A stretch of DNA of 64,000 nucleotides, taken from G965212005 sp965212005 (GTDB lineage Bacteria; Pseudomonadota; Gammaproteobacteria; Porifericomitales; Porifericomitaceae). Both the position numbers and the translations under genes were made by a program. Positions 9,269-17,998 of this stretch are shown piece after piece; position 1 is the stretch's first letter; every line of letters begins with the position of its first letter. Below the pieces are notes generated by a model. The model was given only the letters and a program-made list of their open reading frames with translations. It was not told the DNA's origin and ran no database searches. The DNA is taken from positions 434,001-498,000 of the forward strand of contig OZ243038.1 of the NCBI GenBank assembly GCA_965212005.1, written 5' to 3'.

Positions 9269-9291
9269 AAGATATTCTTTATCAATATCTT
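9269..9291. promoter_or_regulatory. Perfect inverted repeat in AT-rich uppS upstream region
   Basis: AAGATATT, 7 nt, AATATCTT: a perfect 8+8 palindrome 11 bp upstream of the uppS ATG. It sits in the only AT-rich stretch (about 9,255-9,325) of the roughly 260-bp frr-uppS gap. It could be an operator or part of a promoter. No known consensus was recognised. The rest of the gap (9,325-9,517) is GC-rich and shows nothing I can name. Confidence 0.35.
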
Positions 9292-9517
9292 CAGCACAAA
9301 ATAATAAGTAAAATATAAAGATTGTGATCGGGATCATCCGCCCGGCGGGAGCCACTTCCGGCAGGGTGGCGTGGCGGCCCGCAACGCCGGTGGCCCGAGT
9401 TCGGCAGTGTACCGAAGTCCTGGCTCCGGAAACAGCGCCGGGGCCGACTGTGAGCACATTCCGACACGGAGCTCGATGGTGGCTCGGTCCGGGACATCAT
9501 CAGGCACCGGTCGCGGA

Positions 9518-10075
9518 CTAAAACTCCATCAGATCCTGCTCCTTGCTGCCCAGCAAAGCCTCTACTTCGCCGATGAACTGGTCCGTCAACTGCTGGATCA
9601 GCTCTTTCCCCCGGCGCTCCTCGTCCTGGTCCAGATCCTTGCCGGCGGAGGATCCGCGCAGTTCCCGAATCACCTCACGGCGGATATTGCGCACCGCCAC
9701 CCGCCCCTGCTCGGCCTCCATGCGCGCCAGCTTGACCAATTCCTGGCGCCGTTCCCCGCTCAGCACCGGCAGCGGAACATGGATAGACTCACCGGCAGTG
9801 ACCGGATTCAGTCCCTGCCCGGACTCGCGTATCGCTTTGTCCACCTGCGGGACCAGGGATTTATCCCAGACCATCACTTTCAGCGTACGGGCATCGACGC
9901 TACTCACCCTGGCCACCTGCTGCAAGGGCAGTTCCGAACCGTAACTCTGCACCGGGAGATGCTCGATCAGGTCAGGCTGGGCTCGGCCGGTGCGGATCCG
10001 GGCCAGGTTTTTGCGCAGCGCTTCCAGACATTTACACATGCGCAGTTCCGCATTCTGCACACATTCCTCGATCAC
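9518..10075 (-). CDS. frr: Frr, ribosome recycling factor
   Basis: With EF-G it splits post-termination ribosomes. The 185-aa length equals that of E. coli RRF, and landmarks align along the whole chain: KCLEALRKNLARIRTGRA, the RTLKVMVWDKSLVPQVDKAI block, GLNPVTAGESIHVPLP and a C terminus ending LMEF. The start is GTG at 10,073-10,075, overlapping the pyrH stop (GTGA). No alternative ATG fits. A 258-bp gap follows before uppS. Confidence 0.97.
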   Translation of the reverse strand: MIEECVQNAELRMCKCLEALRKNLARIRTGRAQPDLIEHLPVQSYGSELPLQQVARVSSVDARTLKVMVWDKSLVPQVDKAIRESGQGLNPVTAGESIHVPLPVLSGERRQELVKLARMEAEQGRVAVRNIRREVIRELRGSSAGKDLDQDEERRGKELIQQLTDQFIGEVEALLGSKEQDLMEF

Positions 10076-10836
10076 GTCTGCGGCTCCGCGCTGATCATCG
10101 TGCCTTCCGGCTCCCCTCGCGCCGCCCGCAACAGCGCCTGCGGTCTCTGCATATCGATCACCCGCATCGGCATGAGGTTATCCCGGCACAACACCAACGC
10201 CGTGGCGTCTATCACCTCAAGCCGACGATCCAGCACCTGATCATAGTCCAGGTGTTCAAAGCGCTGCGCATTGTCGTCCAGCGCCGGATTGGCCGAATAC
10301 ACGCCATCGACTTTAGTCGCCTTGATCATCAGATCGGCGCCAATCTCCACCGCCCGCAGGCTGGCGGCCGTATCCGTGGTAAAAAAAGGATTCCCGGTAC
10401 CGGCGGCAAAAAGCACCACCCGACCCTTCTCCAGGTGCCGCAACGCACGGCGCCGGATATAACTCTCGCAGACTGCGTGCATGCGCAGAGCGGACATCAC
10501 CCGCACCTTGAGTTTCAGCTGCTCAAGCGCGTCTTGCAGCGCCAGGCAGTTGAGGATCGTAGCCAGCATGCCCATATAATCGGCGCTAACCCGGTCCATG
10601 CCGCCGTCGCGCAAGTCCCGGCCGCGAAAAATGTTGCCGGCCCCCAGCACCACGGCAATTTCACAGCCGGCCTGGCGCAGCAACTGGATCTCGTTGGCAT
10701 AATAGGCCACTGACGCCAAGTCAATGCCGCTGCCGGCCGCGCTACCCGGAGCCTGCAGCGCCTCTCCGCTCAGTTTCAGCAGCACCCGCCGGTAACGCAG
10801 CGCGGCGCGGTTTTCGCCGGATGGTACCGCTGTCAC
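10072..10836 (-). CDS. pyrH: PyrH, UMP kinase
   Basis: Phosphorylates UMP to UDP in pyrimidine synthesis. It belongs to the amino-acid-kinase fold. The 254-aa protein has YRRVLLKLSGEALQ, VVLGAGNIFRGRDL, the MGMLATILNCLALQDALEQ helix and FFTTDTAASLRAVEIGAD. All are diagnostic of the bacterial hexameric enzyme. The start is GTG at 10,834-10,836. The N-terminal extension before the first strand is about 10 residues longer than in E. coli, and the only nearby ATG is out of frame. It is coupled to frr by a 4-nt overlap and follows tsf by 25 bp, the canonical order. Confidence 0.97.
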   Translation of the reverse strand: MTAVPSGENRAALRYRRVLLKLSGEALQAPGSAAGSGIDLASVAYYANEIQLLRQAGCEIAVVLGAGNIFRGRDLRDGGMDRVSADYMGMLATILNCLALQDALEQLKLKVRVMSALRMHAVCESYIRRRALRHLEKGRVVLFAAGTGNPFFTTDTAASLRAVEIGADLMIKATKVDGVYSANPALDDNAQRFEHLDYDQVLDRRLEVIDATALVLCRDNLMPMRVIDMQRPQALLRAARGEPEGTMISAEPQT

Positions 10837-10861
10837 CGCGCCGGACGCATGATTTCACGCA

Positions 10862-11704
10862 TTATTCCTGGCCGGTGTCGGCGCCCACCTGGTAGCGGAC
10901 AAAGCGCTCTACCCTGGCACCGGCCTGCTGCAGAACCTGCGCCACCGGACGCGCGGGGTCGCGGACGAAACCCTGGCCGAGCAGCGTAATACTGTCCAGA
11001 TATTTGGCCAGCCGCCCCGAGACGATTTGCTCAACCGTTCGGGCCGGCTTGCCGCTTTGCTCCGCCTGGCGGCGCAACAGCGCCTGTTCCCGCTCTTTTT
11101 CCGCGACCGGCACCTGCTCGTGGTCCAGGTAGCGCGGATGGGCCCAGGCAATATGCATGGCCAGATCATGTGCCAGTGTCGCATCGCCTCCCTGCAACTG
11201 CACCAGGACGCCGATCCGGCCCTGGTGCAAGTAGGAACCGACCTGGGCACCGTCCGTGGCGGCGCAGTGCTCAAAGCGGCGAATCCCGATGTTTTCGCCC
11301 ACCACCGATACCAGCTCCTGGCGCACCTGTTCCACGCTGCGCCCACCATCGCCGGCAAAAGGAGCCGCCAGCAACTGCTCACGGTCCACCGGGCATTGCG
11401 CCAGGATCAGTGCAGCCAATTCCTCAACGAAGCCGCGAAAACGCTCGTTACGGGCAGCAAAATCGGTCTCGCAATTCACTTCCAGCAACACCTGGTTGCA
11501 GCCGGACGAGTCCGCGCTGAGGACAATGACTCCCTCTTGCGCCGGACGTTCCGCCTTTTGTTCCGCCCCGGCCAGCCCGGCCTGGCGCATGATCGCAATG
11601 GCTTTTTCCGCATCGCCGTGCGCCTGCTCCAGCGCTCGCTTGCAATCCATCATGCCCACCCCGGTACGAGCGCGCAATTCCTTTACTTTGATCGCCGCAA
11701 TCAC
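10862..11704 (-). CDS. tsf: Tsf, elongation factor Ts
   Basis: Nucleotide exchange factor for EF-Tu. The product begins IAAIKVKELRARTGVGMMDC and has the conserved TDFAARNERF segment and a full-length C-terminal dimerisation domain (about 280 aa, close to the E. coli 283). The frame is open far upstream through rpsB, but homology places the start at the GTG of 11,702-11,704, preceded by a G-rich GGCGGCGGG. An ATG at 11,735-11,737 overlapping the rpsB end would add 11 residues and cannot be excluded. The gene lies 22 bp downstream of rpsB. Confidence 0.95.
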   Translation of the reverse strand: MIAAIKVKELRARTGVGMMDCKRALEQAHGDAEKAIAIMRQAGLAGAEQKAERPAQEGVIVLSADSSGCNQVLLEVNCETDFAARNERFRGFVEELAALILAQCPVDREQLLAAPFAGDGGRSVEQVRQELVSVVGENIGIRRFEHCAATDGAQVGSYLHQGRIGVLVQLQGGDATLAHDLAMHIAWAHPRYLDHEQVPVAEKEREQALLRRQAEQSGKPARTVEQIVSGRLAKYLDSITLLGQGFVRDPARPVAQVLQQAGARVERFVRYQVGADTGQE

Positions 11705-11726
11705 GTTCCCGCCGCCGCTCTGCCGG

Positions 11727-12476
11727 CTAGCCGCCATTGACGACACCCGCCGACTCCGGCGCTCCCGGGTCCACCTCCATGAACTCATCCGCCGTGCTTT
11801 CCTGCACACTGTCCCGGGCCTGCAAAACCGCCTCCACCGCACTGTGCACGTATAATTGCACGGCACGGGTGGAGTCATCATTGCCCGGTATCGGGTAGTC
11901 CACGATTTCCGGATCGTTGTTGCTGTCGACCACGCCGAAGATCGGAATCCCCATTTTAATCGCCTCGCCGATCGCGATACGCTCAAAGCCCACGTCGATG
12001 ACAAACAGCGCGTCAGGGCGGCGCTCCATGTTGCGCAGACCGCCAAAGTCCCGGCGCAGCTTCTGCAACTCGCGGGCATGCCGCAGTCGCCCCTTCTTGC
12101 TCATCTGGTCGGTCTCCATGGTCTCGTACTCCTGCAACCGGCCAATGGAGCGCTTAACGGTTCTAAAATTGGTCAGTGCTCCGCCCAGCCAGCGGCGGCT
12201 GACGTAAGGCATGCCGCAGCGCGGTACTTCCCGCTCCACCACCGAGTAGGCGGCTCGCTTGGTGCCGATAAAAAGAACGACGCCGCCCTCGGCCACCATT
12301 TTCTCAAGCTGCTTCAGCGCACGCCGAAACATTGGCAGCGTTTTCTCCAGGTCGATGATATGGATCCGGTTGCGCTTCCCGTACAGGTAAGGCGCCATCT
12401 TGGGATTCCAGTGACCGACCTGGTGCCCGAAATGCAGTCCGGCCTCCAACATCATGCGCATGTCGATTTGTGGCAT
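11727..12476 (-). CDS. rpsB: RpsB, 30S ribosomal protein S2
   Basis: Small-subunit ribosomal protein. The N terminus MPQIDMRMMLEAGLHFGHQV, the block WNPKMAPYLYGKRNRIHIID and the C-terminal IPGNDDSTRAVQLY are unmistakable. Length 249 aa, with a short acidic C-terminal tail. The ATG at 12,474-12,476 has a GGAGG ribosome-binding site 5 nt upstream. It is the first gene of the minus-strand operon, and the leader of about 70 nt could host S2 autoregulation, which is known for this operon elsewhere but not demonstrated here. Confidence 0.98.
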   Translation of the reverse strand: MPQIDMRMMLEAGLHFGHQVGHWNPKMAPYLYGKRNRIHIIDLEKTLPMFRRALKQLEKMVAEGGVVLFIGTKRAAYSVVEREVPRCGMPYVSRRWLGGALTNFRTVKRSIGRLQEYETMETDQMSKKGRLRHARELQKLRRDFGGLRNMERRPDALFVIDVGFERIAIGEAIKMGIPIFGVVDSNNDPEIVDYPIPGNDDSTRAVQLYVHSAVEAVLQARDSVQESTADEFMEVDPGAPESAGVVNGG

Positions 12477-12554
12477 TCATCCTCCATCATAGTTGCGTGC
12501 GGGCGCTCCGGCGCGATGCCGGGAGCGGGGCTTATTTGCCAGCAGGGGCCGCTA

Positions 12555-12584
12555 CTTATACCATAGACACAGTACGGTAACCAA
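12555..12584 (-). promoter_or_regulatory. rpsB: Candidate sigma-70 promoter of the rpsB operon
   Basis: On the minus strand TTGGTT (12,579-12,584), an 18-nt spacer and TATAAG (12,555-12,560) resemble -35 and -10 boxes. They lie in the 128-bp divergent rpsB/map region. A transcription start near 12,548 would give a leader of about 70 nt. The map promoter must overlap this region, but I cannot place it. Confidence 0.4.
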
Positions 12585-12604
12585 GACCCACTGGCAGCAG
12601 CGGC

Positions 12605-13393
12605 ATGGCCATATCCATCAAAAACTCCCAGGAAATTGAAAAAATGCGCACTGCTTCGAGCCTGGCCGCCGAAGTGCTGCAAATGATCGGTGAGCACGTG
12701 CGTCCCGGGGTCAGCACCGAAGAGTTAGACCAGATCTGCCACCGGTATATTGTTGAGCAGCAGCAGGCCATACCGGCGCCGTTGAATTACCTCGGCTTTC
12801 CCAAGTCTATCTGCACCTCGGTCAATCACGTCGTCTGCCACGGGATTCCGGGCCGGCAGAAGCTGCACGATGGCGATATCCTCAACATTGACGTCACCGT
12901 GATCAAGGACGGCTACCACGGCGATACCAGCAAGATGTTTTTTGTCGGTCGGCCCCGGGCGCGGGCGCAGCGCCTGGTGGAAGTGACCTATGAGTGCCTG
13001 CTGCGAGCCATCGCCGCGGTACGGCCCGGCCTGCACCTGGGCAGGGTGGGCGCCATCATCGAAGAACACGCCCATGCCTGCCGCTGCTCCGTGGTGCGGG
13101 AGTATTGCGGCCATGGCCTGGGCCGCCGCTTCCATGAAGAGCCGCAGGTGCTGCACTACCGCAGCGCGGATCCCGGCCCGCAGCTGGAGCCGGGCATGAC
13201 CTTCACCATCGAGCCGATGATCAACAGCGGCAAGCGCCACGTCCGCCTGCTGTCCGACCGGTGGACGGTGGTCACTTGCGACCGCAGCCTCTCGGCACAG
13301 TGGGAGCACACGCTGCTGGTCACCGATAGCGGCTGCGAGGTGCTGTCGCGGCGGGCAGAGGAGACCGCGCTGGCGCCCGCGACTCCCAACTGA
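12605..13393 (+). CDS. map: Map, type I methionine aminopeptidase
   Basis: Removes the initiator Met from nascent proteins. The 262-aa pita-bread enzyme has all metal ligands in place: Asp96, Asp107, His170, Glu203 and Glu234. The substrate-contacting His79 and His177 are also present (motifs HGDTSKMFF, YCGHGLGRRFHEEP, MTFTIEPMI, QWEHTLLVT). It is transcribed divergently from rpsB, the usual gammaproteobacterial arrangement, and ends 8 bp before glnD, so the two are probably cotranscribed. The C-terminal tail of about 15 residues is nonconserved. Confidence 0.97.
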   Translation: MAISIKNSQEIEKMRTASSLAAEVLQMIGEHVRPGVSTEELDQICHRYIVEQQQAIPAPLNYLGFPKSICTSVNHVVCHGIPGRQKLHDGDILNIDVTVIKDGYHGDTSKMFFVGRPRARAQRLVEVTYECLLRAIAAVRPGLHLGRVGAIIEEHAHACRCSVVREYCGHGLGRRFHEEPQVLHYRSADPGPQLEPGMTFTIEPMINSGKRHVRLLSDRWTVVTCDRSLSAQWEHTLLVTDSGCEVLSRRAEETALAPATPN

Positions 13394-13401
13394 GCCGCCG
13401 C

Positions 13402-16080
13402 ATGCCGCCGCCGATCGAAGCTCCTTCCGCGCCCATCCGCAAGCGCTCGCGGCGGGTGCCCCAACGCGCACTGACGGTGCCGCGGGCTCGAATGCGGAGC
13501 CCGTCCAAAGAAGCGCAAGCGGAGCTCCGGGAGCAGGCCCGGACGCTGCTGCGCAACGGACGCCGGCAGTTGGACGAAATGTTCCGCGCCGGCGGCTCGA
13601 TCGGCACCGTGATGCAGAGGCAACTGCGGCTGACGGACCAATTACTGACGCGCGCCTGGGAAAGCTGTATCCCGGCCACGGCCCGGGTGGCACTGGTTCC
13701 GGTGGGCGGATACGGCCGCCGGGAACTGCATCCCGGGTCGGACCTGGATCTGCTGATCCTGCACCGGCGGCCGCTGGCGGCGGCGCTGGAGACGGCGATT
13801 GAAGACTTTCTCGCGCTGCTCTGGGACATGGGGCTGCAACCGGGACACAGCGTGCGCAGCATTCGCCGGTGCGTGCAGGAGGCACGGGCGGACCTCGGCG
13901 TGCTCACCGGACTGATGGAGGCGCGCCCGCTGTGCGGCGATTCCGGGCTGATCCCGCCGCTGCAGCAGGCCATCGGCGCCGATCGCATCTGGTGCCCGCA
14001 GCGCTTCTATGCCGCCAAGCTCGAAGAGCAGCAGATGCGCCGCCGGCGCTTTCGCCTCAGCGCGCATAACCTGGAGCCCAACGTCAAGGACGGACCGGGA
14101 GGACTGCGCGACATCCATATGCTGATCTGGATCGGCAGCCGCCATTTCGGCATCCGGCAACTGCGGGAGCTGCTGCAGGTGCGATTTCTGCAGCGCACCG
14201 AGTACCACAGCCTGCGCACCGGCCGCGAACTGCTGTGGCGCATTCGCTACACCCTGCATATGCTGGCCGGACGCCGCGAGGACCGCCTGCGCTTTGACTA
14301 CCAGCGCCAGACGGCGCTGCTGTCCGGCTACCGCCAGCCGGGCAACACCGGCGTGGAGCAGTTCATGAAAATGTACTACCGCAACGTCAGTGAAATCGAA
14401 CTGCTGAACGAAATACTGCTGCAGCAGTTCCGCCGCCGGATTCTGCCTCGCCCGGCGCGCCGCCGTCCGCTGAACCGGCGCTTCCAGGTTGCCGATAACC
14501 GGCTGGAGGTAAGCTCCCCGACGCTGTTCCAGCGCGAGCCGCACACGCTGCTGGAGCCTTTCCTGCTGCTGCAGCAGTGCCCGCTGGACGGCATCGGCAC
14601 CGACACCGCTCGCCTGCTGCGCAGCAATCTGCGCCATATCAACGCCCGGATGCGCAATGATGCCCGCACCCGCAGCCTGTTTCGGCAGATCCTGCAACAT
14701 CCCCGCGGCGCCGGGCCGGCGCTGGAGCGCATGCGCCAATACGGTGTACTCGGTACCTACCTGCCCTGTTTCAACCGCATTGAGGGCTTAATGCAGTTTG
14801 ACCTGTTGCATATCTACAGCGTAGACCGCCATATCCTGCAGGTGGTGAGCAATCTCGATGGCTTCAGCCAGCGGCAGCAGCCCGATTTTCCGCTCTGCTT
14901 TCAGATTGCCCGGCAAATCCCCAAGCTGGAACTGCTGCGCCTGGCCGGTCTGTTTCATGACATCGGCAAGGGGCGCGGGGGCGATCATTCCCGTATCGGG
15001 GCCGAGGAAGCGCTGGACTTTTGCCGCTATCTGCAACTCGACGAATACGATACGCAACTCGTTTGCTGGCTGGTGGCGAAGCACCTGCTGATGTCGCGCA
15101 CAGCGCAACGCGAGGACCTGGACAGTCAGGCAGTCATTCATCGTTTTGCCAGCGAAGTCGGCGACCTCGATCATCTGAACTACCTCTACCTGCTCACCGC
15201 CGCAGACCTCAGCGGCACCAATCCTGCTTTATGGAATAGCTGGAAAAACAATCTAATAAGCACTTTATATTGGAAAACATTTCATGCTTTGAACCGCGGC
15301 CTGGACAACCCCATCGGCCACCGGGAGCAAAGCCGGGCGCGGCGCCGGGAAGTGCTGGAGCAACTGCCGGCCCGCAGTTCGCGCCGGGATTTGCAAGCGC
15401 TGTGGGATTCCTTCGGTCCGGATTACTTTCTGCGCTACCGCAGCGACGAGATCGCCTGGCACAGCCAGGCCATCCTCGCCCACGACGGGACTGAGCCATT
15501 GATCCTGGTCAAGCCGCGCACCTCCCGCGACTGCACCGAGGTATTCGTATACATGCCGGACCAGGACCATATTTTCGCCGCCACCACCCACACGCTGGAC
15601 CGGCTGCACCTGTGCATCGTGGATGCGCGCATTATTACCGCCGCCCACGGCTATACGCTGGACAGCTACTCGGTACTGGAGGCGGACAACCGCTGCGTCA
15701 GCGGGAAAATGCGCAGCCACGAGATCGTCCAGACGCTGCAAAACGAACTGCGGCACATCGATCGGGACCGGCTCCGCAGCAGCCGGCTCAGGGAGCCGCA
15801 ATTACGCAATTTCACGCGGCCGGCGCGAATCCAGTTTGTCGCGGATCCGGATCACGACCGCACCATCATGGAGGTCAGCGCCACCGATCAACCCGGACTG
15901 CTGAGCTGCATCGGCAGCGCGCTCAGCTGCTGCGGCGCACGAGTCAAAGGCGCCAAGATCGCTACCTACGGGGAACAGGTGGAAGACATTTTCTTTCTAA
16001 CCGGTCGCGACAACCACCGCATCAATGACCCGAAGCAGTTTACCTGCCTGCGCGACACCCTCACCCGGCTGCTGGCCTGA
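13402..16080 (+). CDS. glnD: GlnD, bifunctional PII uridylyltransferase/uridylyl-removing enzyme
   Basis: Nitrogen sensor that uridylylates PII at low glutamine and removes the UMP at high glutamine. The 892-aa domain order is normal. A nucleotidyltransferase domain has GGYGRRELHPGSDLDLL near residue 100, and a GlnD-linked helical domain carries NVKDGPGGLRDIHML. The HD domain has LFHDIGKGRGGDHS near residue 516. Two C-terminal ACT domains follow (from about residue 699 and about residue 812, the second with ATDQPGLLSCIGSAL). The basic N-terminal extension of about 30 residues is nonconserved, and an internal ATG at codon 31 is a possible alternative start. Confidence 0.97.
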   Translation: MPPPIEAPSAPIRKRSRRVPQRALTVPRARMRSPSKEAQAELREQARTLLRNGRRQLDEMFRAGGSIGTVMQRQLRLTDQLLTRAWESCIPATARVALVPVGGYGRRELHPGSDLDLLILHRRPLAAALETAIEDFLALLWDMGLQPGHSVRSIRRCVQEARADLGVLTGLMEARPLCGDSGLIPPLQQAIGADRIWCPQRFYAAKLEEQQMRRRRFRLSAHNLEPNVKDGPGGLRDIHMLIWIGSRHFGIRQLRELLQVRFLQRTEYHSLRTGRELLWRIRYTLHMLAGRREDRLRFDYQRQTALLSGYRQPGNTGVEQFMKMYYRNVSEIELLNEILLQQFRRRILPRPARRRPLNRRFQVADNRLEVSSPTLFQREPHTLLEPFLLLQQCPLDGIGTDTARLLRSNLRHINARMRNDARTRSLFRQILQHPRGAGPALERMRQYGVLGTYLPCFNRIEGLMQFDLLHIYSVDRHILQVVSNLDGFSQRQQPDFPLCFQIARQIPKLELLRLAGLFHDIGKGRGGDHSRIGAEEALDFCRYLQLDEYDTQLVCWLVAKHLLMSRTAQREDLDSQAVIHRFASEVGDLDHLNYLYLLTAADLSGTNPALWNSWKNNLISTLYWKTFHALNRGLDNPIGHREQSRARRREVLEQLPARSSRRDLQALWDSFGPDYFLRYRSDEIAWHSQAILAHDGTEPLILVKPRTSRDCTEVFVYMPDQDHIFAATTHTLDRLHLCIVDARIITAAHGYTLDSYSVLEADNRCVSGKMRSHEIVQTLQNELRHIDRDRLRSSRLREPQLRNFTRPARIQFVADPDHDRTIMEVSATDQPGLLSCIGSALSCCGARVKGAKIATYGEQVEDIFFLTGRDNHRINDPKQFTCLRDTLTRLLA

Positions 16081-16161
16081 GCCGGCCCGCTCACCCTGCG
16101 CCTGTCATTTATACTCATAAAGTGCTTTTATAGCAAATAGTTACTTATTATTCATCAAGAT

Positions 16162-16851
16162 ATGTATCAGCCGCTGCCCCCGGACAACACACAGCAGTTA
16201 CTGCGTCGCTGCCGCGACCTCGCCGGCCTGAGCCTGGAACAACTGGCCGAGCGGCTGCGCGTCCCGGTCCCCGGCCAGGGGCATCGTGACCGAGGCTGGG
16301 GCGGGCGATTGATCGAAACCGCGCTGGGCGCCGATGCCGGCCCGCGTCCGGTGCCGGATTTCCGCCGGCTCGGGATTGAACTCAAGACGATCCCGGTCGA
16401 CCGGAGCGGCCACCCGCGCGAATCCACCTATGTCTGCTCACTGCCGCTGAAACTGCTGCGAGTGCCGCCCTGGGAGGCGTGCCGGCTGCGCCGCAAACTG
16501 GCCCGGGTGTTGTGGCTGCCCGTGTTATCCGACGCCGGGATGAACCCGGGACAGCGCCGCATCGGCACGGCGCTGCTTTGGTCCCCGAACGCGGACGAAG
16601 AGTTGCTGTTGCGCGCCGATTGGGAGGAGATCATGGACCGGGTCTGCTTCGGCCAGACTGAGCGGCTGAACGCCCACCAAGGCAATTGCCTGCAAGTACG
16701 CCCGAAGGCTGCCAACGGCAGCGCGCTGGGCCTCACTACCGACCCGCTGGGCGAGGTCGCACGAACCATGCCGAGCGGATTCTACCTGCGCTCGCATTTC
16801 ACCCAGCTGCTCCTGCGGCGCTGCCGTGAAGCCACTCCCACGGAACGGTAA
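16162..16851 (+). CDS. mutH: MutH, DNA mismatch repair endonuclease
   Basis: In methyl-directed mismatch repair it nicks the unmethylated strand at hemimethylated GATC after MutS-MutL activation. The 229-aa protein keeps the active site of the PD-(D/E)XK fold: Glu52 in GWGGRLIE, Asp66 in VPDF, Glu73 and Lys75 in GIELKTIPVD, each four residues before the E. coli positions. Length equals the E. coli enzyme. The gap after glnD is AT-rich and may hold a promoter. MutH is restricted to a subset of gammaproteobacteria, so a Dam methylase is expected elsewhere in the genome. Confidence 0.96.
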   Translation: MYQPLPPDNTQQLLRRCRDLAGLSLEQLAERLRVPVPGQGHRDRGWGGRLIETALGADAGPRPVPDFRRLGIELKTIPVDRSGHPRESTYVCSLPLKLLRVPPWEACRLRRKLARVLWLPVLSDAGMNPGQRRIGTALLWSPNADEELLLRADWEEIMDRVCFGQTERLNAHQGNCLQVRPKAANGSALGLTTDPLGEVARTMPSGFYLRSHFTQLLLRRCREATPTER

Positions 16852-16893
16852 CCAAGTATAAAGTTTTCTATTTCAATATGATATAGATATGTC

Positions 16894-17994
16894 ATGTCAA
16901 TATCATTAGCTTCATTCCCGGCCTCCTGCCCGGCGCCGCCGGCATTAGACCGCCGTTTGTGCGTAGCCCCAATGATGCGCCGCACCGACCGGCACTTTCG
17001 CCGCCTGATCCGGCTCCTCTCCCGGCACGCAGTGCTCTATACCGAGATGATCCACTGCAACGCGCTGCTGCACGGTCGGCGCCGGCAACTGCTGGCGCAC
17101 CACCCGCTCGAGCGCCCGCTGGCGTTACAACTGGGCGGCTCCGACCCCTCCAGTCTGGCCGCCTGCGCCCGGCTCGGCGAGCACAGCGGCTACGACGAAA
17201 TCAATCTGAACCTGGGCTGCCCGAGCCGCCGCGGCCGCCAGGGAGACTTCGGGGCCTGCCTGATGGCGGAGCCCGGGCGGGTCGCGGACTGCATTGCCGC
17301 CATGTGCGAGCAGACCGCGTTACCGGTTACGCTCAAAACCCGCATCGGAATCGATCAACAGGACGATTACCCGTTCCTGCTCCGCCTGATCGAACGGGCG
17401 GCGGGTGCCGGCTGCCGCAGCTTCATCCTGCACGCACGCAAAGCCTGGCTGCGGGGCCTGAGTCCGCGGCAAAACCGGCAGATCCCCCCGCTGCACTACG
17501 ATCGCGTCTACCGTCTGAAGCGCGATTTTCCACAATGGGAGTTCATCCTGAACGGCGGCATCGAGCACCTGGAAGCGGCTCGGGCGCAAATCGGGCGCGT
17601 GGATGGGGTCATGATCGGACGCGCCGCCTACCGCTACCCGTGGCGCCTGGCCGATGCCGATCGGCAATTATTCGGCGTCCGTACCCCGGCGAAGGAACTG
17701 CCGCGGGTGCTGCTCGCCTACCGGGACTATATGCAGGCGGAGTTGGAGCGGGGCAGCCCGCTGCCGGTCATACTGCGTCCCTTGCCGGGCCTGCTGCATG
17801 GCCGACCCGGCGCCCGTGCGCTGCGTGCGGCGCTGCGCCCACGGCGCGGCACGCCCGGGCAGGCGGCGCGGGAACTCGACCGCCTGCTGGCTCCGGTCCT
17901 GGATACACTGCGCCGCCAGGCCGACGGCGAGCGGAATGAATCCTCGAAGGCAGCGCCGGCGGGCGGAACCGGCGCGAGTCGTTCCGACCGGTAG
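16894..17994 (+). CDS. dusA: DusA, tRNA-dihydrouridine(20/20a) synthase
   Basis: FMN-dependent reduction of uridine 20/20a in the tRNA D-loop. TIM-barrel motifs of the DusA subgroup are present: CVAPMMRRTDRHFRRL, LNLGCPSRRGRQGDFGACLM (with the catalytic Cys in GCPS), the HARKAWLRGLSPRQNRQIPP loop and FILNGGIEHLEAA. The 366-aa product has a 15-residue N-terminal extension before the barrel and a basic low-complexity tail after about residue 335. The ATG at 16,894 follows an AT-rich 42-bp spacer from mutH. The gene ends at the edge of a repeat tract. Confidence 0.95.
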   Translation: MSISLASFPASCPAPPALDRRLCVAPMMRRTDRHFRRLIRLLSRHAVLYTEMIHCNALLHGRRRQLLAHHPLERPLALQLGGSDPSSLAACARLGEHSGYDEINLNLGCPSRRGRQGDFGACLMAEPGRVADCIAAMCEQTALPVTLKTRIGIDQQDDYPFLLRLIERAAGAGCRSFILHARKAWLRGLSPRQNRQIPPLHYDRVYRLKRDFPQWEFILNGGIEHLEAARAQIGRVDGVMIGRAAYRYPWRLADADRQLFGVRTPAKELPRVLLAYRDYMQAELERGSPLPVILRPLPGLLHGRPGARALRAALRPRRGTPGQAARELDRLLAPVLDTLRRQADGERNESSKAAPAGGTGASRSDR

Positions 17995-17998
17995 ACCC

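Noticed and set aside
8134..9270. 378-codon plus-strand open frame over cdsA and uppS
   Set aside because: It lies antisense to two certain genes and its product is an Ala/Pro/Arg-rich shadow without motifs.
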